DNA of 64,000 bases from Arbacia lixula (GCA_963669155.1 OZ022589.1:15284272-15348271); one strand, 5' to 3'; counted from the first letter of the stretch, positions 12,701 to 22,385 are shown. Program-made: numbers and translations. The notes: generated by a model from the letters alone, not told the origin.

Positions 12701-15660
12701 GTTTTAAAAATCTTTCCAAGCATAAGAGCATAAATAACATGGATGCAGCCTGTTAGATCGCACGATTGAAGCATTCGGTTCGGTTTGATTTAAATTGAAA
12801 ACTTCCGTCCGTGTACATTACGGTATGATTTACAATGATTACATAAATTAATTGACATTTGAAGGACACACATAAGGGCTAAAACGTCACAATAGTACAT
12901 ATATCTCTTAAACCGTGTGCGTGCCACAAGTGTATTTTTCCACCAATGATATATTGTTAATCACGTAGAGAACCATTTTGTCTGGAGTACAAGGGTTAAA
13001 GGCATATACTGTACTGGGAAGGAAAAAAAGCCTTCAAAAGGTAATTGTTAGCAATCTTCTTGCCAATGGTCTGAAATTCATGTATTGTATATTTAAGAAG
13101 CTTGCTGAAAGTTATCTGCCCTCAAATGATCCACATTTGGAGTAATTGATGATTAATGATTAAATCCTAACATTTTGAGGATTTTTGATTCAATCATTAA
13201 TCACTCCAAATGTAGATCATTTGAGGGCAGATAACTTTCAGCAAGCTTTTAAAATAGACAATACATGAATTTCAGACCATTGGCAAGAAGATTGCTAACA
13301 ATTACCTTTTGAAGGCTTTTTTGCCTTCCCAGTACAGTATATGCCCTTTAACATAACCACATATTGATGACATGATAATGAAATGATGTCTCATTTACAA
13401 TGATACTGATCTAGACTATTTTCCTACATTTGCCTCCCTCAGATCAACTGTATTTTCCTCTTCAATATCATGCGCTGCTTGTGTAGAAAGTTACGAGAAC
13501 AAATGCGAAACGAAGAACAGCAATCGTGGTAAGATATCTTTCAAATCAGATGATGAATGATATACATGGTTGTGTACCTAATATGAACATTGTCCAGTCA
13601 ACTCATTTCAAAGGAATTCTCTATTTTAATAGAAAAAAATAAATCGAAATCATAACAAAGCAACCGGTCACACATTTTCAATCAAATGTTATTATTAATT
13701 TTGTTTTCACATTAAGTATCCTGTGTTATAGCCTTAGTTTTCACTCTCTTCCCTGTCTTCTTCCTCATTTATTATGATACAGTGCACTGTTATAATGCAT
13801 TTACCAATTACACTATCCGTGATCACATAATTTTACAATAAATCTGATTCGCATTTACCATATATATTTAGGCCTGCTCTTTCTTCTACCCTCTGGTCTT
13901 AGGTCAATTATCTTCTTTTTTTACGAAATGTTTATTTGCTCAGTTCGAGTGACATTCTTGGTCTACGATGGCTCTCCGCACTATGGTCTTCCATCCCCAT
14001 GACTACAAAGTTATTTTCCTCTATCACTTTCATTTACCTTACCATCTATCTTTTCTACTTTTTCTACCTACTCTCTATTTCCAGGCGGGGCGCCAAGGCG
14101 ACCATGGTGCTCGTCGTGTTGCTGGGCGTCCACTACGTCGTCTTCCTCATCATCGTCCCCATCGTCGAGTCGCAGCTGCCGATCACGGTCACGCTCGTGC
14201 TGCAGTACATCAACACGATCCTGACGAGCACGCAGGGCGTGCAGGTGTCCGTCATCTACGTATTCCTGAACAGCGAGGTACGACAAAGTCTCCGTAGGCC
14301 ATCGTCCGCCTCGCTGCTCTAAACATACCTCGCACTCAAAGCGGCCGCTGCTTAACTTCCCCGCCCGCCACCATGCGTGTCAATTAAACAGGGTATACTA
14401 ACTCATGTCCATTCATTCCACACCAAAAAAAGAAAAGAAAAAAGACCAATATAACACGATGACTCATTCTCGTCGTCTTATATATAGCTTGTTCGTGGTC
14501 GATTATAGTCATCGTCATCGTCACCGTCGTCGTCGTCATCATCACCATTATATATTTCCATCCATACTCATCATTTCTAGCAAGCTTCATTCATTCACCA
14601 CTCATAATCCACTTCAAGTTCAGTATTCTCGTTGTCCCCCACACATAATATCAAGCGATATGGGACCACAGCATGCTCTGTGCGACTCTATATGCTTTTG
14701 CATGTGAACGCTTTCCTTGCTTTCCATATTATCTTTTAAATATTCTTTAAATCACTGTCTTGCACATACACAATATTTCAGTTGTATCCTGAGATCAAAC
14801 TGTGCAAGATATTGTAGGAATATAAATTTAGTGAAATATGAATGCGATAAAAAAATAAACTTGCGCAAATACAAATTGCTACTTATAGTTTCTTGTTAAA
14901 TGATTAAGATGAAGTTGTGTGCAAGGAAGCATGCCCTTAAATGTGAAATTAATTTGTTAAGATGCCTTATTTATCTGCGAGGCGTTTATCTATTAGATTC
15001 CTCTTTCTTTTATCTCTTTGTTTTGTTTTCTGTGTTTTTTGCTAGTAGTGTGTACTAGTTTTGTTCGTTTATTGTTCTTTTTGCAATGTGCTGTTTCTGT
15101 CTTGCTTCTTTAATGTAGTTCATATTTCTAAATGGATAATACTTTTTTTATTTGCACTGCTCATTTACCGTGATAATTTATTTTGTCCATATGTTAGTGA
15201 AAATATTTGTTTTTAAACGTTTAAGTCTTTGCTAAAATGCGCGCTGGCGCATGGACCTACTTCTAAAATTTGTCCTATCAAAGAAAATAACTTTGGAAAG
15301 GTGTATGGCAGTTATTATAGGAACAATAAATCATTAGAGCAAATCGAGTATTAATCCTTTCAATCAAACATTACTCCACCAATTCCATGATCACAAAATT
15401 CATAATTACCAAGGCATTACTATCATTATCATCATCGTCACCGCCATCGTCGTCGTCGTCACTATAAACAATGACTAGGAAAACCTGTTCAGCATGAACC
15501 TTTAACTCAACCCTCTTTATCATTAACACTATGATCAGTACAATAATCATAACAGCAATCGTATGTTCTAAACTATACCAATATGAATAATGTTACTGAT
15601 CATACCGATCAGCTGCCCAACTAACATGACCAACATCTTCGTCACCATCGTCATCACTAG

Positions 15661-15698
<38 letters not shown>

Positions 15699-17324
15699 AC
15701 AACAACAACATTATGTCGCACAGTAGTTACCACCCGTTACTTCCATCCACACAAACTAAATGCAGTCTTTGTATTCTTATGTACATCACCGCCATTACCA
15801 CTAGTATAATATCGACATTTTTGATTATTTCATTTTGATTTTTATTATGATCACATCACATCCATACCAGCAACATCATCAGGAAAATCACTGCTTTAAT
15901 CACCCCTAATACCCACACCATCATCTCCATCACACCATTTCACCCATCATTATCATCACCATCTTCCTGTCATCATAGCCATCACGGACACCATCATCAT
16001 CATCGTGATTAATATCTTTATTGCAATCATCAATATCATAGAACCTCATTATCAGTAATATACCCTTTATCTCTATATACATCAACATATTAAGCCACAC
16101 CATAGGTTTATCATCCTCAACGCCACTGGGGATAACAACTCAATGATGAATGACCGCATGAAACGTAATCCTACTATACAAATAACATGCTTGTCAACTC
16201 TCTTATCGCTTTCATCATCATCATCATCGTCATCATCATCATCATCATCATCATCATCACCATCATCATCTTCATCATCATTATCATCGTCAGCATCGCC
16301 ATCACCGTTATCGTTGGTGTCATTATCCCATTCACTGTACCACATCTCCATCATAAACCACTTCTAACATCGTGCCCTTGTATAACACTAAACTAGCAGC
16401 ACACCACGTTGCTATGGTTACCTCGTGCCCAATTGTATAACTTATAATCACTACTTTCTAACCACACCCCTCTTGAAGTACCCTCGTTGCCGTGGCATCT
16501 CTTCACTAATCACTTCTAATGCACCCTTCTGCCGTGCTGTGTCCGCCCTCCCACCGCAATGTATATACTATTATATATATGTGTAACTATATATTTATAT
16601 AGTCTAATAGTATGTGTCAGGAAAAGTGAATATATTAGTACTCTGCGGTACAAAGTAATTATGTACAGCTAGGAGTATGGTAATATGTAGCGTACTATCA
16701 TTGTCAGATCCTATTTATTGCAGTAATGGTTACTACTTCTGCTTCCTTTTATTACTGACGATTATCTACGCCAAGTACAATACAAAGTAAAGGTGATATC
16801 TACATCAAACATTATCTTTGTTCATGCCAAATGTCACATACATAGTTCAATGTGTGGTAAGATATATAAACTAAATAAAATATGTTTTAATAAACGTTGT
16901 TATTTTGGCTTCACTTTAAATTGTACTCGATAATGAGGCTTTGCAATACTATATATTTTTTGGAGACGCATTTGACGATTATTGCGTTGGAGATCGAAAC
17001 GTATTAGTCATCATGTATTGTTGTTAGTATTTATACGAGTCATTGATATCACGAGGCGTGTTATGAGGAGTTTTGTAGTATTAGTATAAGTATGGTGTCT
17101 TATGAGTAAAGTATGAGTAGAAGGAGGAGTAGAAAGTGTAGTAGTAGAAGTACTAGTAGTACCAGTAGTAATATAGGTAGTAGTAGCAGGTGCAGTAGAA
17201 GAAGTAGTTATAATAATAGTAGTAGCATTAGAAATAGTAATATAAGAAGTAGTAGAAGTAGTAATAATAATAATAGAAGTAGTAGTAGCAATATAAGTAG
17301 TTGTAGTAGAAGTAGTAGAAGCAG

Positions 17325-17384
<60 letters not shown>

Positions 17385-17389
17385 TAGTA

Positions 17390-17450
<61 letters not shown>

Positions 17451-17455
17451 TAGTA

Positions 17456-17511
<56 letters not shown>

Positions 17512-17546
17512 CGTAGTAGTAGCAGCAGTGGTAGATGTAGTAATAT

Positions 17547-17600
<54 letters not shown>

Positions 17601-17636
17601 GAGTAGTAGTAGTAGTAATAGAAGTAGAAGTAGCAA

Positions 17637-17682
<46 letters not shown>

Positions 17683-18431
17683 TGTTGTTGTTGTTGTAGT
17701 AGTAGTAGTAGTAGTATTTAGTAGTAATAATTATGTAGAAGTTGTAGGTGGTGTAGTAGTAATAGTAGTAAATGTACACGAAGCAGTAATGGGGGAACGT
17801 ATTTAATGTAAGTTCGTAACTTCTTAATTTCTACTAATGTTGACTTTTGTCTTGTTTACCACAGGTCAAAGGTTCCATCAAGCGTACCATAGTCAAAGTC
17901 TTGCGGAAACACGACTGTCCGTGTATGAGGCGCCGCCTAGCCGGGCGGCAGCGGAACTCTTCCTACTCCCGCTGGTTCACGGACGAAAACACGTGCTTGA
18001 GCTCGCTTCGTTCCAGCCCCTCGCGTCATCCGAACGGGGGTCGAATCAACTCGGATCTCGGGGCGACGCTGAACGGCGGAATCGGCAGTAGCGCAGGGAC
18101 GATAGACAAGCAGCCCGTCTCCGCAGCGCCGCAGCATTCACCGATCCAGGAGAAATCGGACGAGTTTGAAAACTACGAGTTGGGTGACCTCCCGGAGAAA
18201 CACGCCACCAGCGAGAAGGAAAGCGGCGAGAGGATTCTCCCGCCGCAAGAGGGCGTACCTCTCCTCATGGAAAAGACACAGCTTGAAGACGCGAACAAGA
18301 CGACGGACAAGTCCAATGGGAGCCCCGCGGTTGGAATCAGGGACAACAAGACCAACGAGTGCGTGGATGATGACGTGACCGCGAAATCAAATGAAACGCA
18401 ACATTTGACGGAGGACAATGAGGAATGCTAG
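3911..18431 (+). CDS. Class B1 (secretin-family) GPCR, CRF/DH44-receptor-like; 5'-partial, ten exons
   Basis: Exons: 3911-4024, 4561-4658, 5384-5466, 8892-9018, 10113-10272, 11589-11643, 12266-12347, 13443-13528, 14085-14277, 17865-18431. All junctions are AG/GT and all phases join in one frame, giving 520 residues to the TAG. Order: hormone-receptor domain (residues 1-70; D-L-I-L-C-W-P, then NGTW), TM1 to TM7, and a 188-residue tail. Class B1 hallmarks seen are H in IHWHLISSF (TM2), E in EGLYLHT (TM3), GW and P in TM4, and QGxxVxxxYxFxNSEV (TM7). This is a peptide-hormone receptor of the plasma membrane, expected to couple to G proteins (family knowledge). The hormone-domain and TM2 motifs look closest to CRF/DH44 receptors; calcitonin- or PDF-type cannot be excluded. 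The signal peptide and first hormone-domain exon are missing. Oddities: no TM3 or ECL2 cysteine and no PLLG proline in TM6. Confidence 0.93.
4561..4658 (+). CDS. Receptor exon: hormone-receptor domain, part 2
   Basis: 98 nt. The first two bases complete an Ala codon from the previous exon. It encodes FRECTVNGTWNNS, the class B1 xxC-xxNGxW motif with an N-glycosylation site, then a cysteine-rich end (KYCRCPHCN) that leads to the membrane. Donor GTAAGT, phase 0. The segment between NGTW and TM1 is short. Confidence 0.9.
4664..5165. repeat. (AGT)n compound microsatellite in receptor intron
   Basis: Long AGT/TAG triplet arrays (mainly 4709-4838 and 5003-5162) joined by degenerate AGA/AGC variants. 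The poly-Ser, poly-Leu, poly-Val and poly-Thr readings are repeat artefacts. It starts five bases after the splice junction of the preceding exon, so nearly the whole 5' half of this intron is repeat. Confidence 0.97.
5384..5466 (+). CDS. Receptor exon: TM1
   Basis: 83 nt, starts in phase 0 and ends with two bases of an Arg codon. It encodes a hydrophobic helix with the Asn/Ser-Gly-Ser features of class B1 TM1, ending FLIFLFSR. Acceptor TCACAG, donor GTAAGT. Confidence 0.92.
5722..5824. repeat. 51-bp tandem duplication
   Basis: The block starting TAGTCGAGCAATAAGTATTA occurs at 5725 and again at 5776, essentially identical through GCATTGAGATTTTGACG. This points to a recent local duplication inside the intron. 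Confidence 0.92.
6606..6733. repeat. (CT)n microsatellite
   Basis: Long pyrimidine tract of CT dinucleotides with scattered T and G interruptions inside the TM1-TM2 intron. The Ser/Leu-rich readings across it are artefacts. The rest of 5825-8458 shows no recognised gene or named repeat. Confidence 0.95.
8459..8832. mobile_element. TTAA-family MITE-like element, CRE/E-box family, copy B
   Basis: Inverted ends GGATAGTTCACCCTGAAATG at the left and ATTTCAGGGTGAACTATCCC followed by TTAA at the right. It carries CACGTGACGTCAC at 8736-8748. It ends about 60 bp before the TM2 exon acceptor. Confidence 0.8.
8892..9018 (+). CDS. Receptor exon: TM2
   Basis: 127 nt. The first base completes an Arg codon. 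It encodes RLWCRRNHIHWHLISSFIL and continues into the first extracellular loop, ending TSNIR. The R-x-x-R-N-x-I-H-W-x-L-I-S block with the conserved TM2 histidine is highly characteristic of CRF-type class B1 receptors. Donor GTAAGA, phase 0. Confidence 0.95.
9812..10062. mobile_element. TTAA-family MITE-like element, CRE/E-box family, copy C (short form)
   Basis: It shares TTTCTAATGATGCATC-like and TTTTTGAGAAAATG blocks with copy E, carries CACGTGACGTCAC at 9918-9930, and ends GCAGGGTGAACTATCTCTTTAA. It ends about 50 bp before the TM3 exon. The left boundary is approximate. Confidence 0.7.
10113..10272 (+). CDS. Receptor exon: TM3 to start of TM4
   Basis: 160 nt, starts in phase 0 and ends in phase 1. 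It contains TNYFWMLVEGLYLHT with the conserved Trp-Met and Glu of class B1 TM3, then intracellular loop 2, and ends at LIGW of TM4. The residues after the first Trp are LERVQDV, with no cysteine where the family has its disulfide-forming TM3 cysteine. Acceptor CCCTAG, donor GTAAGT. Confidence 0.95.
11291..11449. repeat. Inverted repeat / fold-back sequence
   Basis: The left arm starting ACAAAACAAGATT and continuing AACTGGACTTACTATTTTGG returns as its reverse complement on the right (about 60 nt per arm with few mismatches), separated by a short centre around 11365. It lies in the receptor TM3-TM4 intron. Its origin is not recognised; it could be an inverted dimer of a repeat end. Confidence 0.8.
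11589..11643 (+). CDS. Receptor exon: TM4
   Basis: A 55-nt exon completing Ile from the previous exon and encoding LPAVFVSVWAIVSHLTS. It keeps the TM4 proline after GW and the WAI motif seen in CRF receptors. Acceptor TTTCAG, donor GTGAGT, ending with two bases of a Gly codon. Confidence 0.9.
12031..12120. repeat. (GAAT)n microsatellite
   Basis: Imperfect GAAT/AAAT tetranucleotide repeat in the intron before the TM5 exon. Confidence 0.9.
12266..12347 (+). CDS. Receptor exon: ECL2 and start of TM5
   Basis: 82 nt. It completes a Gly codon, then encodes EFANSLSENGSVQDYVC and VIGPIGVALV. The family ECL2 normally has a Cys-Trp pair upstream of the Tyr-x-x-x-GP motif. Here that stretch has neither Cys nor Trp, but it has an NGS glycosylation site. 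Donor GTGAGT, phase 0. Confidence 0.9.
12996..13351. mobile_element. TTAA-flanked long fold-back element (family FB, copy 1)
   Basis: A nearly perfect palindrome about 356 bp long. Left arm begins TTAAAGGCATATACTGTACT; right arm ends AGTACAGTATATGCCCTTTAA, with TTAA at each border. The arms run almost to the centre, a short AT-rich turn near 13150-13195. Noncoding. Further copies lie at 54239-54611 and, partially, at 54639-54837 and 20175. The arms are well conserved, so this copy is probably young. Confidence 0.93.
13443..13528 (+). CDS. Receptor exon: TM5 and intracellular loop 3
   Basis: 86 nt from phase 0 to two bases of a Trp codon. It encodes INCIFLFNIMRCLCRKLREQ followed by MRNEEQQS. 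The I-N-x-I-F-L-F-N-I-x-R motif and the K-L-R-x loop, which contacts Gs in the family, are typical of CRF/calcitonin-type receptors. Confidence 0.95.
14085..14277 (+). CDS. Receptor exon: TM6, ECL3, TM7
   Basis: 193 nt. It completes Trp, then encodes RGAKATMVLVVLLGVHYVVF (TM6) and ends TQGVQVSVIYVFLNSE (TM7). KAT and the QG-VSV-Y-F-NSE motif are strong family marks. The family P-L-L-G motif of TM6 reads V-L-L-G here. The exon is distinctly more GC-rich than its surroundings. Donor GTACGA, phase 0. Confidence 0.95.
14278..14322 (+). CDS. Possible alternative short C-tail (read-through past the TM7 donor)
   Basis: If the GTACGA donor at 14278 is not used, the frame continues VRQSLRRPSSASLL and stops at 14320-14322. 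NSEVRQSLRR is what the family normally shows at helix 8, so the read-through product looks like a genuine receptor end. It finishes S-L-L, which fits a class I PDZ-ligand pattern. An AATAAA lies downstream at 14854-14859. This is an inferred isoform, not demonstrated. Confidence 0.4.
   Translation, partial: VRQSLRRPSSASLL
15657..15710. repeat. (ATC)n/(AAC)n microsatellite
   Basis: Pure CAT/ATC triplets followed by CAA triplets in the last receptor intron. The surrounding 15420-16380 is diffusely rich in ATC. Confidence 0.95.
16211..16296. repeat. (ATC)n microsatellite
   Basis: CAT/ATC triplet array with a few G and T interruptions. The poly-Asp, poly-Ser and poly-Ile readings are artefacts. 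Confidence 0.95.
17104..17770. repeat. (AGT)n long microsatellite next to last receptor exon
   Basis: About 660 bp dominated by AGT/TAG triplets, with AGA, AGC and AAT variants. It ends about 95 bp before the acceptor of the last coding exon and runs in the same orientation as the 4664-5165 array. The long poly-Ser reading here is a repeat artefact. Confidence 0.97.
17865..18431 (+). CDS. Receptor last exon: cytoplasmic tail (188 aa)
   Basis: Acceptor CCACAG. The frame opens VKGSIKRTIVKVL, replacing the family helix-8 start directly after NSE, then DCPCMRRR (possible palmitoylation cysteines), a Ser-rich segment and a long acidic, hydrophilic region ending DNEEC and TAG. The exon is GC-rich and open for 189 codons, unlike its intron flanks. 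The tail is long for a class B1 receptor. The 3' UTR follows; I could not place its polyadenylation site. Confidence 0.9.
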   Translation, partial: VKGSIKRTIVKVLRKHDCPCMRRRLAGRQRNSSYSRWFTDENTCLSSLRSSPSRHPNGGRINSDLGATLNGGIGSSAGTIDKQPVSAAPQHSPIQEKSDEFENYELGDLPEKHATSEKESGERILPPQEGVPLLMEKTQLEDANKTTDKSNGSPAVGIRDNKTNECVDDDVTAKSNETQHLTEDNEEC

Positions 18432-18763
18432 CAGGACAACGCAATGAGACCACGCTGTATATTGAACAGAATTTTAAATCAACTGTCACGATAACAAACT
18501 TTCACAAAGAAATGTTGAGCTTTTACAAATATTGTATAATCTTTTCTGAAAAAGATTATACACAGAATTTGCAACCATTGTGTTATTTTATGTAGTTCTC
18601 TCAATATATTGACTGAAATATGTTAGCAGCTTTTGGGATATAGACGCGATGCTGGTATTATCTATAACGACCAGCATTTTTCTAATAAGTTATTTTTTGC
18701 CGGCTTTTCTTTTCATGTTTGTTCTTGAGCTTGGTCTTCTCATCTTCTTTTTCACCTTATTCT

Positions 18764-18986
18764 TTTCTTCTTTTTCTTCGTTTTTTCTCTTCTTCTTCTA
18801 CTTCTTCTACTTCTTCTTTTTCTTTTTCTTCTTCCTTCTTCTTCTTCTTCTTCTTCTTCTTTTTATATTTCTTCTTCTTCTTCTTCTTCTTCTTCTTCTT
18901 CTTCTTCTTCTTCTTCTTCTTCTTCTTCTTCTCCTTCTTCTTCTTCTTCTTCTTCTTCTTCTTCTTCTTCTTCTTCTCCTTCTTCT
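18764..18986. repeat. (CTT)n / (GAA·TTC)n array
   Basis: Pyrimidine-rich CTT repeat with few interruptions, about 220 bp, lying 330 bp past the receptor stop codon and possibly within its 3' UTR. Confidence 0.95.
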
Positions 18987-20174
18987 CTGTCTTATTTCTA
19001 TATGTTCGCGACAATAATCCTGACCATGCTTTTAGTCTTGTCAATGTAATCGGTGAAAAGAATGAATGTTCGTGTATTGTAAACATTTTAAGTGTATGCT
19101 ACTAGGGATTTTTCAAATAATGTGGTGTAACGACTTCCGAGAGTCCTTTTTATGATAGGAGTCACATCTCCGAAGGAAGTTGATACTGAATAGCACATGC
19201 AACGATTGTAAGCTAAAAGTCAGTAGCACTCCTTTCAGCACAAGCATGTGGGTTACTTCGTGTACATTTATGTGTAGGGAAAAGGGATAGATCGAGCTGG
19301 GGAGGGAAAGGGGGAGGGGGAGGGGGGCAAGTGAAATTTCCCTTTCGAAATCGGGATTAGATTGTTTTTGTGAGTCCAAAAAGATGGTTATTATGGTAAC
19401 GGTATGTCATTCTTGGCACGAAAGTTCCAATGAAAAATGGTGAGTTACTAATATCCCCAAACTCTATCAATTGCAGTCCTATATTCAAGCTGTATGCAAT
19501 TTTGAAACTATGCTAATAGTAAGTCTTGTTACATTCGAGGCTTTCACCGTATTCAGCTAGGAGTATTATTTTAAAATCAGTGTCTCTAAGACCCAAATCA
19601 CACAAGAGGTACGACGTATTGCCGACTTGCGACAATCCCTGGTCGGAGGTTGTCAGATAGGTTGTAGGTCTGATGTAAAAGCCGCCCAGTGCTTGGCAAG
19701 GGAGATGCATGTTGCATTCTCGCGATACAGATGTCAGAAGACTGAAGGTTTTCCTTGTTTTAAGTCCATTCGTAATGGGTGACATGTTTTCGACAGGTAT
19801 GCATTTTGTAGGACAGATCCTAAGTGGTTGTCGGTTTTCGCCCGACGAGGGTTTTGTTTCAGAAACATCAGTAGATCATTGACAATCACTTGGTTGCCTG
19901 TCATGTGTCTTTTCGCCTAAAATGAAGAACGTTTCGGCAATGCTAAAACCAACCTCGTTAAAAAACCCACACAATTTATAGAGGTTCCATGAGCACCTAA
20001 CGAGCATTGACTGATTGTCAGCAATCCTTTGGTGATAATCGCCGTTAGTTAAGTGTTAGTTACAGTCCAGATAAGTTCCTATCCAAAATAGTCAAACAAT
20101 CAACAGTGAGCTTTAAAAGGGAGATGTCCCTGTCAGCGAGTGATTGTCGTTTGTCGGATAAGGACAATTGGATG

Positions 20175-20260
20175 TTAAAAGGCATATAACGACTGGGAAG
20201 ACATAAAACCTCCAAAAAGGGTGGTCGTGAGGAATCTTCTTATGGTTTTACATGTATGTC
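20175..20260. mobile_element. Left arm remnant of FB fold-back element
   Basis: TTAAAAGGCATATAACGACT, then GGGAAGACATAAAACCTCC and GTCGTGAGGAATCTTCTT, match the left arm of the 12996 element with many changes. No right arm is seen nearby. Confidence 0.5.
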
Positions 20261-20501
20261 TTCGTCACAGTCACAATCACAGTCACGAACACGGCCGTGT
20301 CAATCTAACAGCCTCTTATGCCGTGCTATTGATACGTCCGTTATTGAATATGCTTTTTACGTATTTGACAATACCCTGTCATCATAGTCAGACAATGTGT
20401 ACATGTAACCCTATTGCTTACGGCATAAACCTAATGCAATTCCTGTTAGTAAATCGTGAAAAGGTAACATATGGCAAAACGTTGAGGATGACAGTGAAGA
20501 C

Positions 20502-20594
20502 GAAGAAGAAGAAGAAGAAGAAGAAGAAGAAGAAGAAGAAGAAGAAGAAGAAGAAGAAGAAGAAGAAGAAGAAGAAGAAGAGGACGAAGAAGAG
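20502..20594. repeat. (GAA)n array
   Basis: Nearly pure GAA triplets, about 93 bp, the reverse complement of the CTT array 1.5 kb upstream. Confidence 0.96.
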
Positions 20595-21240
20595 AATAGG
20601 AAACAACAGATGATTGCGCAGGAAAAGAAGAAGAATGACAAAGAGGAGAAGAAGAAATTGAAACAAAAAGAATCTAAATAAGGTCGTCGTCTGAGATACA
20701 AGGTATAAATGGCATAAGTGCAATATAAAGGCTGTATGGTCCTAAAATTGTAATGAAAGAATTTAAATATGGACTTATGTAGCCTGAATTGAGTATTGAC
20801 ATAATTGTGTATTTTACCTTCTGTGTCGTGACCTGATCTATCTAAATCATTGTGTATAAAGTGGAAACTTGGGTAATGTCCACTCCCACTTTAGATTGCA
20901 CAACATTTCCTCACTCTTTAAGGTTAGGTTAAGTTTAGCCAAAACATTTCTCCAAAATCCTACCAATAACGTGAAACAATAACCTTCATTTTAACCCCGA
21001 ATCAATTTTCATAACTTGTGATATTAGCAAACGAGAAATAGAAAATGAAGCAAATATCACTGTAAAGCAATTACTCGATGAAAGGAAATGCGCACATGTT
21101 ATATACATCTTAGTGTATGTATTAATATACCACGGCAACCAGTGGAAATAATGGTATCTTTCTTGTTGATATATTGACTGTCAGATGGGATATGCTTCTA
21201 TACAATGGGAGGGATCGTAGTACGTATTACAACCATCGTG

Positions 21241-21245
21241 CTCTT

Positions 21246-21310
<65 letters not shown>

Positions 21311-21311
21311 G
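21241..21311. repeat. (CT)n microsatellite
   Basis: CT dinucleotide tract with two TTT interruptions. Confidence 0.95.
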
Positions 21312-22212
21312 TTGGTACGGTTCCGTTATGGCTGACAGGCCGTGTCTTTTGTGGTGATGCGCCACCTACGTCGATCTCCTGCGGCTCGGGAGACGGATGT
21401 GATCGGCTCACCATCATGCTACGAGTACTTATTTTGCTAAGTTATTATGCTATGAGGGCGCGTGCAGGAACACCCCCCCCCCCCCTCCCCGAAATTAAGT
21501 TCTATAGTGTTCTCCCCCATCCTACTCAAAATGATCAATATATAAAAGGGAGTCGCGATGACTTTGCGTGATTTAATTTGACCCTCCGATATATCCTCGT
21601 AAATCATTCAATCACTGTATGTAGGCCTAGTCGTATGCATTTTGCTCAACGCGTATGCCGCATCTGTCAAAGTTAACTCATGAATCTGTCATGTCTTTGT
21701 GTCCAAGCGGTCACTTGGTGTATGACGGACTGGCGTAAATTTAAGATAAACACGTAGAAATTCAATCATTCGGAAACCGTCCGTATCAAAAAGCTGCTAA
21801 TTACGAGAATATGTCATTTGTTGTATGTTAGTAACGGAGGGAGGGAGTGATTAATCAGAAAGTGTGTAAGTCAACTGATCTTGATGTATGTTATAGTTGT
21901 ATATGTAAACGGATCGGATATTTGAGTGTTGTTCATGCATTGCCGTACATGTACATAGTGTATATTTTGTACAAGTTACATATCAAAACCATATAAAATT
22001 GTATATACAAAATGGAGATATGCTATAGTCTATCACAATGTCCAGTGTGAAAGCATATTATATGTGATGTTCAGAATTTGTAATGAAATGTGTAATAGAA
22101 AGTGTAACACTTTCACACCAAACCTGGTCTCAGTTTGATGATTTGATGTCATGTTCATGAGTGAATAGGAATTATACAGAGAAAGATATCAAAGCAACAC
22201 AAGGCGAGATGG

Positions 22213-22256
22213 AAGGGCAAGGGCGAGTGAGAGAGAGCGAGAGAGAGAGGGAGAGA

Positions 22257-22295
<39 letters not shown>

Positions 22296-22336
22296 TGAGA
22301 GGGAGATAGAGAGAGAGAGAGAGATATAGTGAGAGG

Positions 22337-22382
<46 letters not shown>
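22213..22382. repeat. (GA)n microsatellite
   Basis: GA tract with a repeated internal TAGTGAGAGGGAGATAGAGA block, indicating a secondary duplication. Confidence 0.95.

Positions 22383-22385
<3 letters not shown>

Noticed and set aside
16082..16367. Asp-rich and Ser-rich frames
   Set aside because: (ATC)n repeat translation within the last receptor intron.
17113..17779. Frames of 142-202 codons rich in Ser, Leu or Tyr
   Set aside because: Pure (AGT)n microsatellite read in three frames.
21310..21530. GC-richer patch open in two frames next to a CT tract
   Set aside because: No recognisable family, no clear splice sites, and the two open frames conflict.
22228..22382. CRISPR-like regular repeats
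   Set aside because: Plain GA microsatellite with a duplicated internal block in an animal genome.
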